A stretch of DNA of 64,000 nucleotides from AP-15 sp963737145 (GTDB taxonomy: Bacteria > Pseudomonadota > Alphaproteobacteria > ATCC43930 > CGMCC-115725): assembly GCA_963737145.1 (NCBI GenBank), contig CAVTRO010000006.1, positions 62,001-126,000 on the forward strand, read 5' to 3'. Below are positions 51,519 through 60,473 of this stretch, in pieces. The position numbers and the translations under genes were made by a program. The notes beneath the pieces are model-generated. The model did no database searches. It saw only the letters and a list, made by a program, of their open reading frames with translations, and was not told where the DNA came from. Every line of letters starts with the position of its first letter. The first letter of the stretch is position 1.

Positions 51519-51953
51519 TTACCGGGACGCCTTTTGCCAAGCGAAATCGTAGCTGCAGGAGTGGCTGAGCTGGCGAACGCGGGCGGCACCGGCATTGTCT
51601 ACGGTGCCGCTGACGCTCAGGTCGATCGGCTGGTTGGACCAGCTGCTGGGCGCCGCCGCTCGCAGCGCCAGCTCGCCCTGGGGGCCGACCGTCCCTCTGA
51701 CGCGGATGCCGGTGGCAGTGGTGTAGCGCACGCGCCCGTTTTCGATATGGAGCGGCCCGGCTCGCCGGGCCGGGCACGGCGCGGTCTGGCCTTTGCGCGA
51801 CGTGTAGGTCACATTTACGTTCGCCGACGAGACCAGCCGATAGGTGCCGTCGAAAGGCATTCCGCCTCTTGAAGGCGCCGGCACTTGCGCGTTCGCGGTT
51901 GCGAGCAAGCCGAAAAATCCGACAGCCGAACCCCACGCAATGTGCTTCTGCAT
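51519..51953 (-). CDS. Tandem secreted protein family, member 3
   Basis: 144 residues starting at 51953 with signal MQKHIAWGSAVGFFGLLATANAQ. Mature: MPFDGTYRLVSSANVNVTY, CPARRAGPLHIENGRVRYTTA, VRGTVGPQGELALRA, GTVDNAGAARVRQLSHSCSYDFAWQKASR. The pattern, the two Cys and the C-terminal SCSYD-(F/L)-(A/V)-WQK match members 1 and 2. It begins 25 bases after the ATPase stop, so it probably belongs to the transporter transcript. Function unknown. Confidence 0.7.
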   Translation of the reverse strand: MQKHIAWGSAVGFFGLLATANAQVPAPSRGGMPFDGTYRLVSSANVNVTYTSRKGQTAPCPARRAGPLHIENGRVRYTTATGIRVRGTVGPQGELALRAAAPSSWSNQPIDLSVSGTVDNAGAARVRQLSHSCSYDFAWQKASR

Positions 51954-51978
51954 GTGCCGATCCTCCCCAAGTCTCCGG

Positions 51979-53071
51979 TCAGATTGCCATTTCCGACGAC
52001 ATGTCGAAGAAGTGCAGTCCCTGCGGGTTCAGCGCGAGACGCAAACGGTCGTGGATCTTGGCGCGCACGTTCGGCTCGACGGAAGCGACCATGGTGTCCG
52101 GTCCTGCCGCTACATCGAGCAGGATCTCCGAGCCGAGCTTCTCGACGACCTCGACGACGACGTCGAAGCCGAGCTCGGTCGGATCGGTGGGCGAGGCGAC
52201 GTGCAGATCCTCGGGCCGGATCCCGAGAGTGACCTCTTGTCCCACATACCGGCCGAGCCGGTTCGCATATTCGGGCGGAGCCTTGATCTGCATGCCGGCA
52301 TTGGCGGCCCAGATCGCGCCATTTTCCCGGTTGACTTTGACCGTCGCAAAATTCATCGCCGGCGAGCCGAGAAAGCCGGCGACAAACCGGTTGGCCGGCT
52401 CATTGTAGAGTTCGAGGGGCTCGCCGACCTGCTGCACGAGGCCGTCCCGCATGACGACGACGCGGTCGCCCAAGGTCATCGCCTCGACCTGGTCGTGCGT
52501 CACATAGATCGCGGTGGTGCCGAGCCGGTCGTGCAATTTCTTGAGCTCGACGCGCATCTGGACGCGCAGCTTGGCGTCGAGGTTCGACAACGGCTCGTCG
52601 AACAGGAACACCTGAGGGTGCCGCACGATCGCCCGTCCGAGAGCAACGCGCTGGCGCTGGCCGCCGGAAAGCTGCCGCGGCTTGCGCTGGAGAAGCTCCT
52701 GAATGCCGAGGATCTCGGCCGCCTCCTGCACACGCTTGGCGATGTCGGCGCGGTCGAATTTCCGCATCTTCAGGCCAAACGCCATGTTGTCGTAGACGCT
52801 CATATGCGGATAGAGCGCGTAGTTCTGGAACACCATGGCGATGTCGCGATCCATCGGCGGCAGCTCGTTTATCACCTTGTCGTCAATCAGGATTCGCCCC
52901 GACGTAATCGATTTCGAGCCCCGCCACCATCCTCAATGTCGTGGTCTTGCCGCAGCCGGAAGGACCGACAAAGACCATGAATTCCTTGTCGCGAATATCG
53001 AGGTTCACGTCCTTGACGACATGAACCTCGTCGAACTTTTTGTTCAAGCTGCGGATGACGACCTGAGCCAT
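51979..53071 (-). pseudogene. Sugar-type ABC transporter ATP-binding protein (UgpC/MalK-like), one frameshift
   Basis: Starts at 53071: MAQVVIRSLNKKFDEVHVVKDVNLDIRDKEFMVFVGPSGCGKTTTLRMVAGLE with Walker A. Near 52905-52910 the frame slips by one base (four bases where one codon of GLE(E)ITSG is expected), then continues RILIDDKVINELPPMDRDIAMVFQNYALYPHMS, LSGGQRQRVALGRAIVRHPQVFLFDEPLSNLDAKLR, with a C-terminal TOBE-type regulatory domain (IRPEDLHVA...). Joined length ~363 residues, normal for the UgpC/MalK class. Begins 10 bases after the permease gene. Probably functional before the slip; an error or recent mutation. Confidence 0.87.
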
Positions 53072-53081
53072 TACTTGTCAC

Positions 53082-53933
53082 TTATCCCTTGACTGAGCCG
53101 GTGAGGCTGGCGACGTAGTGCTCGACAAAGAAGGAATAGACGAACGCGACGGGGATAGAGCCTAATAACGCGCCGGCCATCAGCTCACCCCAGTAGAACA
53201 CGTCGCCGCGAATCAGTTCGGACGTGACGCCCACCGGCACCGTCTTTTCCTCGGGTGAAGAGAGGAATACGAGGGCGTAGATGAACTCGTTCCAGGACAG
53301 CGTGAAGGCGAAGATCCCGGCCGAGAGAATGCCCGGCACCGCGATCGGGAAGATGATGTAGAGCATTGCCTTCCAGCGCGTTGCGCCGTCGATGCGGGCG
53401 CACTCCTCCAGCTCCTTGGGGATGGACTTGAAATAGCCCATCATCAGCCAGGTGCAAAACGGGATCAGGAAGGTCGGATAGGTGAGGATAAGTGCCCACG
53501 GCGTGTCGCCCAGGCGAAAGTTCCGGATGATGTCAGCGAGCGGGATGAACAACAGCGTTTGCGGCACAAGGTAGGTGATAAAAATCATCGTGCCCAAACT
53601 ACCGGCGAACGGAAACTTCAACCGCGACAGCGCATACCCGGCAAGCAGTCCGCAGAACAGCGAGATCGCAGTCGCGGAGAGGGAGATGATCATCGTGTTC
53701 AGCATCCAAGTGCCGAACAAGGTCCCTGTCAGCAGATCCTTTATGTGCTCCAGGGTCGGATGCCAGGTCCAGAACGGGGCGTAGTTGGGGGCGTTCCACG
53801 GGCGGTAGAGCTCGCTGTCCGGCCGTACGGTGGTGACCAGCATCCAGTAGAACGGAAACAGCAGCGCAACGATGAAGGCGGTGAGCGGGACGTAAAAGAA
53901 AACCCAGCGCCGCCAGATCGCTCCTTCGATCAT
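53082..53933 (-). CDS. Carbohydrate ABC transporter permease (MalG/UgpE-type)
   Basis: 283 residues with six membrane helices. Binding-protein-dependent permease signature: LNTMIISLSATAISLFCGLLAGYALSRLKF, the EAA loop ELEECARIDGATRWKAMLYIIFPIAVPGI, and WNEFIYALVFLSS. N-terminal FPFYWMLVTTVRPDSELY is also typical. It pairs with the other permease at 54075. The ATG at 53933 lies after a 141-base gap containing an inverted repeat, and the ATPase gene follows 10 bases downstream. Confidence 0.92.
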   Translation of the reverse strand: MIEGAIWRRWVFFYVPLTAFIVALLFPFYWMLVTTVRPDSELYRPWNAPNYAPFWTWHPTLEHIKDLLTGTLFGTWMLNTMIISLSATAISLFCGLLAGYALSRLKFPFAGSLGTMIFITYLVPQTLLFIPLADIIRNFRLGDTPWALILTYPTFLIPFCTWLMMGYFKSIPKELEECARIDGATRWKAMLYIIFPIAVPGILSAGIFAFTLSWNEFIYALVFLSSPEEKTVPVGVTSELIRGDVFYWGELMAGALLGSIPVAFVYSFFVEHYVASLTGSVKG

Positions 53934-54074
53934 CGGCCTACCCGTCCTTTATTCGTCATTCCCGCAAAAGCGGGAATCCAGGAATTGAGGGGCCGCAGCC
54001 GCCGCCCTGGACCCCCGCTTCCGCGGGGTGACGATGGGCGCCGAAATCATGATGTTCACTTTAGATGCAGCCTC
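53934..54074. repeat. REP-like inverted repeat between the permease genes
   Basis: TCGTCATTCCCGCAAAAGCGGGAATCCAGG (53952-53981) and CCCTGGACCCCCGCTTCCGCGGGGTGACGATGG (54003-54035) are imperfect inverted copies of the common alphaproteobacterial palindrome. Placed between two genes that must be co-translated, it could act on mRNA decay. Confidence 0.7.
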
Positions 54075-55013
54075 TTAAAGGGTCTCCACCCGGCGGATGT
54101 AGAGCAATTGGATGATGACGACGAGGAGCAGCACCGGGAAGACGGCAAGCGAGATCGTTGCGCCCTGGCTCAGCAGTCCCGTGCCGATGCCGATCTGGTA
54201 TGCGTAGGTGGCAAAGAGCTGCGTCGCGTTGGCCGGTCCGCCGCCGGTCAGCACATAGACGAGCTGGAAATCCGCGAAGGTCTGGATGACCGAGAAGAGC
54301 ACAATCACCAGAGTTACCGGCAACAGCAATGGCCAGGTCACATGCCAGAAGCGCTGCCATGCCCTGGCCCCGTCGATTGCCGCCGCCTCGTGGAGCTCGG
54401 GGCTGATGGTTTGCAGCCCGGCGAGCAGGCTGATCGCGTAGAACGGCACGCCGCGCCAGACGTTGACAATGATGACCGAGATCAGAGCGAGGTTCGGGTC
54501 ACCGAGCCAATTGATCCGGCTGTTGATTATCCCGAGCTGGAACAATACGTAATTGATGACGCTGAAGGTCGGGTCGAACATCCATTTCCAGGCGAGGGTC
54601 GACAGCACCGTCGGGATGATGAAGGGCAACAGGATGAAGGCGCGGGTAAACGCCTTGCCCTTAAAATTGTTGTTCAGCAACAGTGCCAGCCACAGACCCA
54701 ACGCGAGCTTGAACACTGTGGTCACAGCCGTGTAGACGCAGGTGTTCCAGACGGCGACGTGGAAAATGCCGTCATTCCAAATCTGCTCGAAATTCTGCAA
54801 TCCAACGAAATGACCCGGGACCCCGACTTTGGTGTCCGTGACCGACAACTCCACACCCTTAACGAACGGATAGGCGATAAAAAGCCCCAATAGAACGACT
54901 GTCGGCAATAGCAGTGTGATCGCGAGCCAGCGCTCGTCTTCGAGCAGCCGAGTAATCGGGCCGCGTTTCGGCGTACCTGCATAAGCTTGCGCGGCGGCAT
55001 AGGTGAAGGTCAT
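54075..55013 (-). CDS. Carbohydrate ABC transporter permease (MalF/UgpA-type)
   Basis: 312 residues with about six membrane helices. N-terminal LPTVVLLGLFIAYPFVKGVELSVTDTKVGVPGHFVGLQNFEQIW, ALLLNNNFKGKAFTRAFILLPFIIPTVLSTLAWKWMFDP, the EAA loop ELHEAAAIDGARAWQRFWHVTWPLL, and C-terminal YQIGIGTGLLSQGATISL are typical of the MalF/UgpA class. GGAGAGCTTCTCG precedes the ATG at 55013; the gene begins 18 bases after binding protein B. Confidence 0.93.
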   Translation of the reverse strand: MTFTYAAAQAYAGTPKRGPITRLLEDERWLAITLLLPTVVLLGLFIAYPFVKGVELSVTDTKVGVPGHFVGLQNFEQIWNDGIFHVAVWNTCVYTAVTTVFKLALGLWLALLLNNNFKGKAFTRAFILLPFIIPTVLSTLAWKWMFDPTFSVINYVLFQLGIINSRINWLGDPNLALISVIIVNVWRGVPFYAISLLAGLQTISPELHEAAAIDGARAWQRFWHVTWPLLLPVTLVIVLFSVIQTFADFQLVYVLTGGGPANATQLFATYAYQIGIGTGLLSQGATISLAVFPVLLLVVIIQLLYIRRVETL

Positions 55014-55031
55014 CGAGAAGCTCTCCGGGAC

Positions 55032-56356
55032 TCAGGTGTAGATCTTGACCAGCTCCTCATGCGCCCATTTGACTGAGTCTTCGGGCTTCATGCCCTGCAC
55101 GGCTTTGGCGTACATGTCGACGATGATGTACTTCGTCACGACCTCGGCAGCCTTCGGCTCGGCGGCCCGGCATAGCCGACGAGCCGGCCGGCCGCCGGCA
55201 GGTTTTTGAACGGCGTCAGCACCGGGTCGGCGCTCCATACCGGGTCTTCCTCCCAATAAAGTGTGGCGCCGGCGGTGTAGCCCTGTTGCGAAGTGAACCA
55301 CTCCTCGAACACCGGTTTGGAGTGGACCCAGCGCAGGAAATCCTTGGCGGGCTTCTGGTTCTTCGAATAGCCCATCACCATGTCGGTGAACGGCCCCGGC
55401 AGGTTGTAATGCCCGCCGGCGCCGGTGCCGAGCGGCGCATGGAGGATGTCGTCCTTCATCGGTGTGCCCTTCTCGGTCAGATAGCTGTCGGGCTTCTTCT
55501 TGGCCTCGAGATAGATCGAGGCGCCGTTGTTGGTGGCGGAAATCGTACCGGAGAGAAAGGCGCGGTTGTTGCTGGTATCGTCCCAGGCAAGCCCGCCCGG
55601 ATCGCAGCAATCGTTCCAAAACGAGACCGCGAACTTGACCGATTCGACAGTCTCCTTGCTGTTGAGCACGACGGTCTTGCCGTCGGCCTCGACCTCCTTG
55701 CCGCCCCACGACCACAGATAGGGGTACCAGAAGCCGGGCGCGTCGCCGAAGGTGTGGGCGAGGGTCTGCCCGATCGGCCGGCCCTTGGCCTTCAGCTTCT
55801 TGCCGGCATCGTGCCACTCGTCCCAGGTCACCGGAAATTTCGGGTAGCCGACCTCCGCGAGCCAGGATTTGCGGTACGCGACGAGCCCGCCGCCGACCGC
55901 CCAGGGAACGCCGATCCATTTGCCCTGATAGGTCGCAACGGTTTTGCAAATGTCGTAATAGCCGCCCTGCGCCTTGCCGATCTCCTCGGCGACCTCGCTG
56001 ACATCGGCGAGACTGGTGGCGTAGAGCTGCGTCCAGTTGCCGACCGACATGATGATGTCGGGACCACTGCCCGACTGGATCGAGGAGGTCACGCGCGCCT
56101 GGATGTCGTTGGCATTGATGGTTTCAAGCCGCAGCTTGATGCCGAGCGCCTTCTCGCATTCCTGCGTGATCTTGCCCTTGAGCACCTGGTCGGAGACGGG
56201 GACGAAATCGGACCAGCGCACCCAATGAAGAGAGGTCGCCTGGGCATAGGCGGGGGCCCGCCCCGACGCCAGAATGCCCGCCATCCCTCCGGCGCTTGCT
56301 GCAATCGCCCCGGCGCCGGAAAGTTTCAGTAGGCTCCGCCGGTCGATTCGCGCCAT
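55032..56356 (-). pseudogene. Sugar/polyol-type ABC transporter substrate-binding protein, copy B (one frameshift near the end)
   Basis: Starts at 56356 (GGGAGGAAACATC) with a twin-arginine signal DRRSLLKLSGAGAIAASAGG. Solute-binding fold: VTSSIQSGSGPDIIMSVGNWTQLYATSLADVSEVAEEIGKAQGGYY, YPYLWSWGGKEVEADGKTVVLNSKETVESVKFAVSFW, NRAFLSGTISATNNGASIYL. After GYAGPPS one base is missing near 55155-55160; the last ~40 residues (KAAEVVTKYIIVDMYAKAVQGMKPEDSVKWAHEELVKIY) are in another frame. It is a close paralogue of copy A. First gene of the binding-protein / permease / permease / ATPase order. Confidence 0.9.
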
Positions 56357-56470
56357 GATGTTTCCTCCCTGAGAACCCCGACGGGTTACGCCGTCTAACA
56401 CGTTGTTTAGATCCATCGGCCCGGCGGCACAAGCCGGATCGGGGCCGGATCGAGCTGATTGGAGAGGGCG

Positions 56471-57037
56471 ATGAGCGAAGATAGAGGCATCACCGTTCTG
56501 GCGATTTGCGGCAGTTTGCGCCAAGGCTCGTACAACAAGGCGGCGTTGCGCACCGCGATCGAGGAGAAGCCGCCGGGCATGACGATCGAGACCGCCGAGA
56601 TCGGCTCGATCCCGCTCTACAACGAAGATGTCCGTGCGCTCGGCTTCCCGCCGCCGGTCGAGCGGCTGCGCGGCCAGATCGCTGCGGCCGATGCGCTGCT
56701 CTTCGTCACCCCGGAATACAACTACTCGATGCCGGGCGTCTTGAAGAACGCGATCGACTGGGCCTCGCGCCCGCCCGACCAGCCCTTCGCCGGCAAGCCG
56801 GTGGCGATGATGGGCGCCGGCGCCGGGATGGCCGGCACGGCGCGCGCGCAATACGATCTGCGCCGCAGCTGCGTCTTTCTCGATATGCACCCGTTGAACA
56901 AGCCTGAGGTGCTCATCGGCCAGGCCCAGACCAAGTTCGATGCGTCCGGCCGCCTGACCGATGACGCGGCGCGCGGCTTCATCCGCGACATGCTCGTCGC
57001 GCTCGAGAAATGGACCCGGCAGATCGGCCGGAAATAA
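56471..57037 (+). CDS. NADPH-dependent FMN reductase
   Basis: 188 residues, flavodoxin-like fold. ITVLAICGSLRQGSYNKAALRTA (FMN phosphate loop), then ALLFVTPEYNYSMPGVLKNAIDWASRPPDQPFAGKPVAMMGAGAGM, which is the well known EYNxSxPGVLKNAIDWxSR motif of the chromate/azo-reductase-like family. GGAGAGGG precedes the ATG; an upstream TTG would add four residues. Transcribed away from binding protein B. Likely a soluble quinone or flavin reductase; physiological role unproven. Confidence 0.9.
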   Translation: MSEDRGITVLAICGSLRQGSYNKAALRTAIEEKPPGMTIETAEIGSIPLYNEDVRALGFPPPVERLRGQIAAADALLFVTPEYNYSMPGVLKNAIDWASRPPDQPFAGKPVAMMGAGAGMAGTARAQYDLRRSCVFLDMHPLNKPEVLIGQAQTKFDASGRLTDDAARGFIRDMLVALEKWTRQIGRK

Positions 57038-57058
57038 CGAGCCGAGAGGAGGAACGCC

Positions 57059-57865
57059 ATGGATCTCGATTTCGCCGGCAAAGTTGCGCTGATCACCGGC
57101 GGGGCCAACGGCATCGGCCGCGCCACCGCGCTCGGTTTCGCCAAGGGCGGCGCCAAGGTCGTTCTCGTCGACCGTGACAACGCGGCCGGCGAGGCGACCG
57201 CCGGGGTGATCCGGCAGCAAGGCGGCGAGGCGCGGTTCGTCGCCGCCGATGTCACCAAATCGGCCGAGGTGCGGGATTATGTGAAGGCGGCGCTCGATGC
57301 CTACGGTTCGATCGACTGCTTTTTCAACAACGCCGGCATCGAAGGCAAGTGGGCGCACACCGCTGAATATGACGAGGACACCTTCGACGCGGTCATCGGC
57401 ATCAACGTGAAGGGCGTCTTTCTCGGCCTGCGCCACGTATTGCCGGTCATGCTGCAGCAGAAGCGCGGCGCCATCGTCAATACCGCGTCGGTCGCGGGAC
57501 TCGTTGCGACCCCCGGCATGCCGGCCTATGTCGCCTCCAAGCACGCGGTGATCGGCTTGACCAAGACCGCCGCCGGCGAGGTCGCTCGCCAGGGCATCCG
57601 CGTCAACGCGGTCTGCCCCGGTCCGGTTGACACGCGGATGATCCATTCGCTCGAAGCCCAGCTCAACCCGTCCGACCCGGCGAGCGTCAGCCGGCGCTAC
57701 CGATCCGCCATCCCACTGGGCCGCTACGTCCACCCGGAAGAGATCGCCAACACCGTGCTATTCCTGTGCTCCGATCTCGCTTCCGCGATCACCGGCGCGC
57801 AATACGTCATCGACGGCGGCCGCACCGCCACCGGCGGCGCCGTGACCCAGGCAATGCAGAGCTAG
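57059..57865 (+). CDS. Short-chain dehydrogenase/reductase
   Basis: 268 residues: cofactor loop TGGANGIGRA, then DVTKSAEVRDYVKAALDAYGSIDCFFNNAGIEG, catalytic Ser in IVNTASVAGLVATPG, YVASK catalytic Tyr/Lys, VNAVCPGPVDTRMI, and the C-terminal ITGAQYVIDGGRTA. A classical NAD(P)-dependent SDR; substrate not known. GAGAGGAGGAACGCC precedes the ATG, 21 bases after the FMN reductase gene, so the two are probably co-transcribed. Confidence 0.92.
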   Translation: MDLDFAGKVALITGGANGIGRATALGFAKGGAKVVLVDRDNAAGEATAGVIRQQGGEARFVAADVTKSAEVRDYVKAALDAYGSIDCFFNNAGIEGKWAHTAEYDEDTFDAVIGINVKGVFLGLRHVLPVMLQQKRGAIVNTASVAGLVATPGMPAYVASKHAVIGLTKTAAGEVARQGIRVNAVCPGPVDTRMIHSLEAQLNPSDPASVSRRYRSAIPLGRYVHPEEIANTVLFLCSDLASAITGAQYVIDGGRTATGGAVTQAMQS

Positions 57866-57872
57866 GGCGGCC

Positions 57873-58298
57873 TTACCCCTTCTCGCCGATCAAGGTCAGG
57901 ACCAGCGAGCGGCGGTGCGGTGAGGCGCGGTGCTCGAGCAGGAAAATGCCCTGCCAGGTGCCGAGCTGCAGCCGGCCGCCGGTGACGGGGATGCTGAGCT
58001 GCGTCTGGGTCAGCGCGCCCTTGATGTGGGCCGGCATGTCGTCCGGCCCCTCGTCATTGTGGCGGTAGAGCGCGACATCCTCGGGCACGAGGCGGCGCAG
58101 AAAAGCATCGAGGTCGCACCGAACCTCGGGCGACGCATTCTCCTGGATCAGCAGCGAAGCCGAAGTGTGCGGGATATAGAGGGTCAACAGGCCCACCGAG
58201 ATGCGGTGGCGTTCGGTCCACCCCGCGACGTCGGCGGTGATCTCCTTGATTTCGCGCGGCGCGGTGTCGATCGACAAACGGGTCTGGGCGATATGCAT
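57873..58298 (-). CDS. yjbQ: Secondary thiamine-phosphate synthase YjbQ (UPF0047)
   Basis: 141 residues. YjbQ family signs: TAPREIKEITADVAGWTERHRISVGLLTLYIPHTSASLLIQENASPEVRCDLDAFLRRLVPE, HNDEGPDDMPAHIKGALTQTQLSIPVTGGRLQLGTWQGIFLLEHR, and the C-terminal LVLTLIGE. The His and Glu in HTSASLLIQE and in AHIKG are conserved in the family. YjbQ can replace ThiE activity weakly in E. coli, which is notable as a thiE gene lies elsewhere in the window. Start at the ATG at 58298. Confidence 0.9.
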   Translation of the reverse strand: MHIAQTRLSIDTAPREIKEITADVAGWTERHRISVGLLTLYIPHTSASLLIQENASPEVRCDLDAFLRRLVPEDVALYRHNDEGPDDMPAHIKGALTQTQLSIPVTGGRLQLGTWQGIFLLEHRASPHRRSLVLTLIGEKG

Positions 58299-58409
58299 AT
58301 TCGGTAATCTCCGAGAGGAGATGTGGGGTTCCGGCGCGGCTCCGGCGACACCCTTCCGCGGCGCGACCCGTCGGCCTATCCTCGTTTTCCAATGACGAGG
58401 GTTTTTCCG

Positions 58410-59147
58410 ATGCGATCTGTTGTCATCGCTGCGGCCTTTCTCGCTGCTCTGCCCGGCTTCGGTAGCGGGGTGGGCGCGCAGACCACCGACCTGCTGCTCG
58501 TGCTCGCCGCCGATGTGTCGCGCAGCATCGACGAAAGCGAGTTCGCGCTGCAGCGCAAGGGGTACTCGGCGGCGTTGACCGACCCGCGCGTCCTCGCGGC
58601 GATCCGCGGCGGAACTACCGGCACGATCGCGATCTGCTTTGTCGAATGGTCGGGCGCCGGGGAGCAGAATGTCGTCGCCGACTGGACGGTGATCCGCGAC
58701 GAGGAGGATGCCGGCGGGCTCGCAGCGGCGATCCTCGCCGCGCCGCGCTCGTTCATCGGGCGCACCTCGATCAGCGGCGCCATCGACTTCGCGATGGAGC
58801 GCTTTGCCGCCGCGCAACCGCGCGCCAACCGGCGCATCCTCGATGTTTCCGGCGACGGCACCAACAATTCCGGCCGCTCGGTCACCGATGCGCGCGATCA
58901 GGCGGTAGGGCAGGGGGTGACGATCAACGGGCTCGCGATCGTCAACGACAAGCCGAACCCGGGCTATGCGTTCCACACCCAGCCGCCGGGCGGTCTGCCC
59001 GAATGGTATCGGCAGAACGTCATCGGCGGTCCGGGCGCTTTTCTCAGGGTCGTCGAGGACTTTCATTCCTTTGCCGACGCTATGACCAACAAGCTGGTCA
59101 GCGAGATCGCCGCGGCCGCCCCCGAGATCCGCTCGGCCGGCCGCTGA
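58410..59147 (+). CDS. DUF1194 von Willebrand factor A-like secreted protein
   Basis: 245 residues with a Sec signal (SVVIAAAFLAALPGFGSGVGAQ). DUF1194 pattern: LLLVLAADVSRSIDESEFALQRKGYSAALTDPRVLAAIR with the MIDAS DxSxS motif, IAICFVEWSGAGEQNVVADWTVI, FIGRTSISGAIDFAMERF, RRILDVSGDGTNNSGRSV. The metal-dependent adhesion fold suggests a ligand-binding periplasmic role. The ATG at 58410 follows GAGGG by eight bases; an earlier ATG at 58392 is possible. Followed directly by the amine oxidase gene. Confidence 0.87.
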   Translation: MRSVVIAAAFLAALPGFGSGVGAQTTDLLLVLAADVSRSIDESEFALQRKGYSAALTDPRVLAAIRGGTTGTIAICFVEWSGAGEQNVVADWTVIRDEEDAGGLAAAILAAPRSFIGRTSISGAIDFAMERFAAAQPRANRRILDVSGDGTNNSGRSVTDARDQAVGQGVTINGLAIVNDKPNPGYAFHTQPPGGLPEWYRQNVIGGPGAFLRVVEDFHSFADAMTNKLVSEIAAAAPEIRSAGR

Positions 59148-59150
59148 GCT

Positions 59151-60406
59151 ATGGCGGCGCTCCGGTCGGAGGTCGACATCGCGATTGTCGGCGCCGGCGC
59201 CGCCGGGATCGGCGCAGCGCGGCGGCTGGTCGATAAGGGTTCGGTCTCGGTCCTGGTGCTCGAAGCGCGCGACCGGGTCGGCGGCCGCGTGCACACGATC
59301 GAGCCGGCCGGGTTTCCGCTCGACCGCGGCGCCGAATGGCTGCATTCGGCCGACCGCAACCCGCTGTCGCCGATCGCCCGGGATCTCGGTTTCTCGATCC
59401 ACCGCCGGCCGCCCGAATGGATCAGCCGACTGCGCCGCAGCGGCGAAACGGTCGAGGCCGAAGCCGATTGGCTCGCCACCCGCGAAGCGCAAAGCCGGGC
59501 GCGCCGGAAAGCCGCCGCCGAGCCGGTCGACCGGCCATTGGCGAGCCTGTTGCCGCCGGGCGGGCGCTGGAACGCAATTGCTCGACGCGACCAGCACCTG
59601 GGGAAACGGCGCCGAGCTCGACCGCGTCTCGGTCAAGGATTACGTCCGCTACGAGGACAGCGGGACCAACTGGCGGTTGCGGCGAGGGCTATGGCCGGCT
59701 CTTCGAGAGGCTCGCGGAGGGTCTTCCGGTCGCGCTCGGCACGGCGGTCTCGCGTATCGATCATGGCGGCCGGGCGATCCGGCTCGACACGACGCGCGGC
59801 ACGGTCACGGCGCGGCGGGTCATCGTCACCGTGCCGACCTCGATCCTCGCCGCCGAAGTGCTGCGCTTCGACCCGCCCTGCCCGACAAGCTCGCCGCCGC
59901 AGCCGGCTTGCCGCTCGGGGTCGACGACAAGCTCTTCATCTCGCTGACGGGCTCGCCTCCCGGGATCGAGCCGGACATCTTTCTCGTCGGCTCGACGAAT
60001 TCGCGCGAAACGATGACCTATCAGGTGCGGCCCCTCGATCAGGCCGGCGATCTACACCTTTTTCGGCGGGCGGTTCGCGGCGGCGCTCGAGCGGGAAGGG
60101 CAGGGGGCGATGTTCTCCTTCGCCGCCGGCGAGCTCGCGCGCCTCCTCGGCAACGACATCCGCCGAAAAATAGCGCCGCTCGCCTCGACCGCCTGGCTGC
60201 AGGACCCGTGGGCGCGCGGCTCCTATTCCTATGCGCTGCCGGGCCACGCCGAGGACCGCGCGGTGCTCGCCGCACCGGTCGACAACCGCCTGTTCTTCGC
60301 CGGCGAGGCGACCTCGCCCAATTTCTTCTCGACCGCGCACGGCGCTTATCTCTCCGGCCTCACCGCCGCCGAAGCCGCCCTGGCGAGCCTGACCATCAAG
60401 CTGTAA
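59151..60406 (+). pseudogene. FAD-dependent amine oxidase, several frameshifts
   Basis: The flavin N-terminus DIAIVGAGAAGIGAARRLVDKGSVSVLVLEARDRVGGRVHT (from 59151) and DRGAEWLHS are in one frame. After WNA (~59572) homology moves to a second frame (QLLDATSTWGNGAELDRVSVKDYVRYEDSG), then to a third near 59690 (GRLFERLAEGLPVALGTAVSRIDH), then back to the second after ~59880 (DKLAAAAGLPLGVDDKLFISLTG), then to another near 60060 (FSFAAGELARLLGNDIRRKIAPL ... PVDNRLFFAGEATSPNFFSTAHGAYLSGL). At least four frame breaks in 1.25 kb. Either a decaying gene or a poorly resolved sequence. Confidence 0.8.
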
Positions 60407-60473
60407 TACAGTAGGCGCATACGTCGGATTTCGGATAACCTTAACGACCCGTCAACACGAGGAGACAGTCATC

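Noticed and set aside
53559..54893. 444-residue open frame on the forward strand
   Set aside because: Antisense to both permease genes; composition is charged and without domains.
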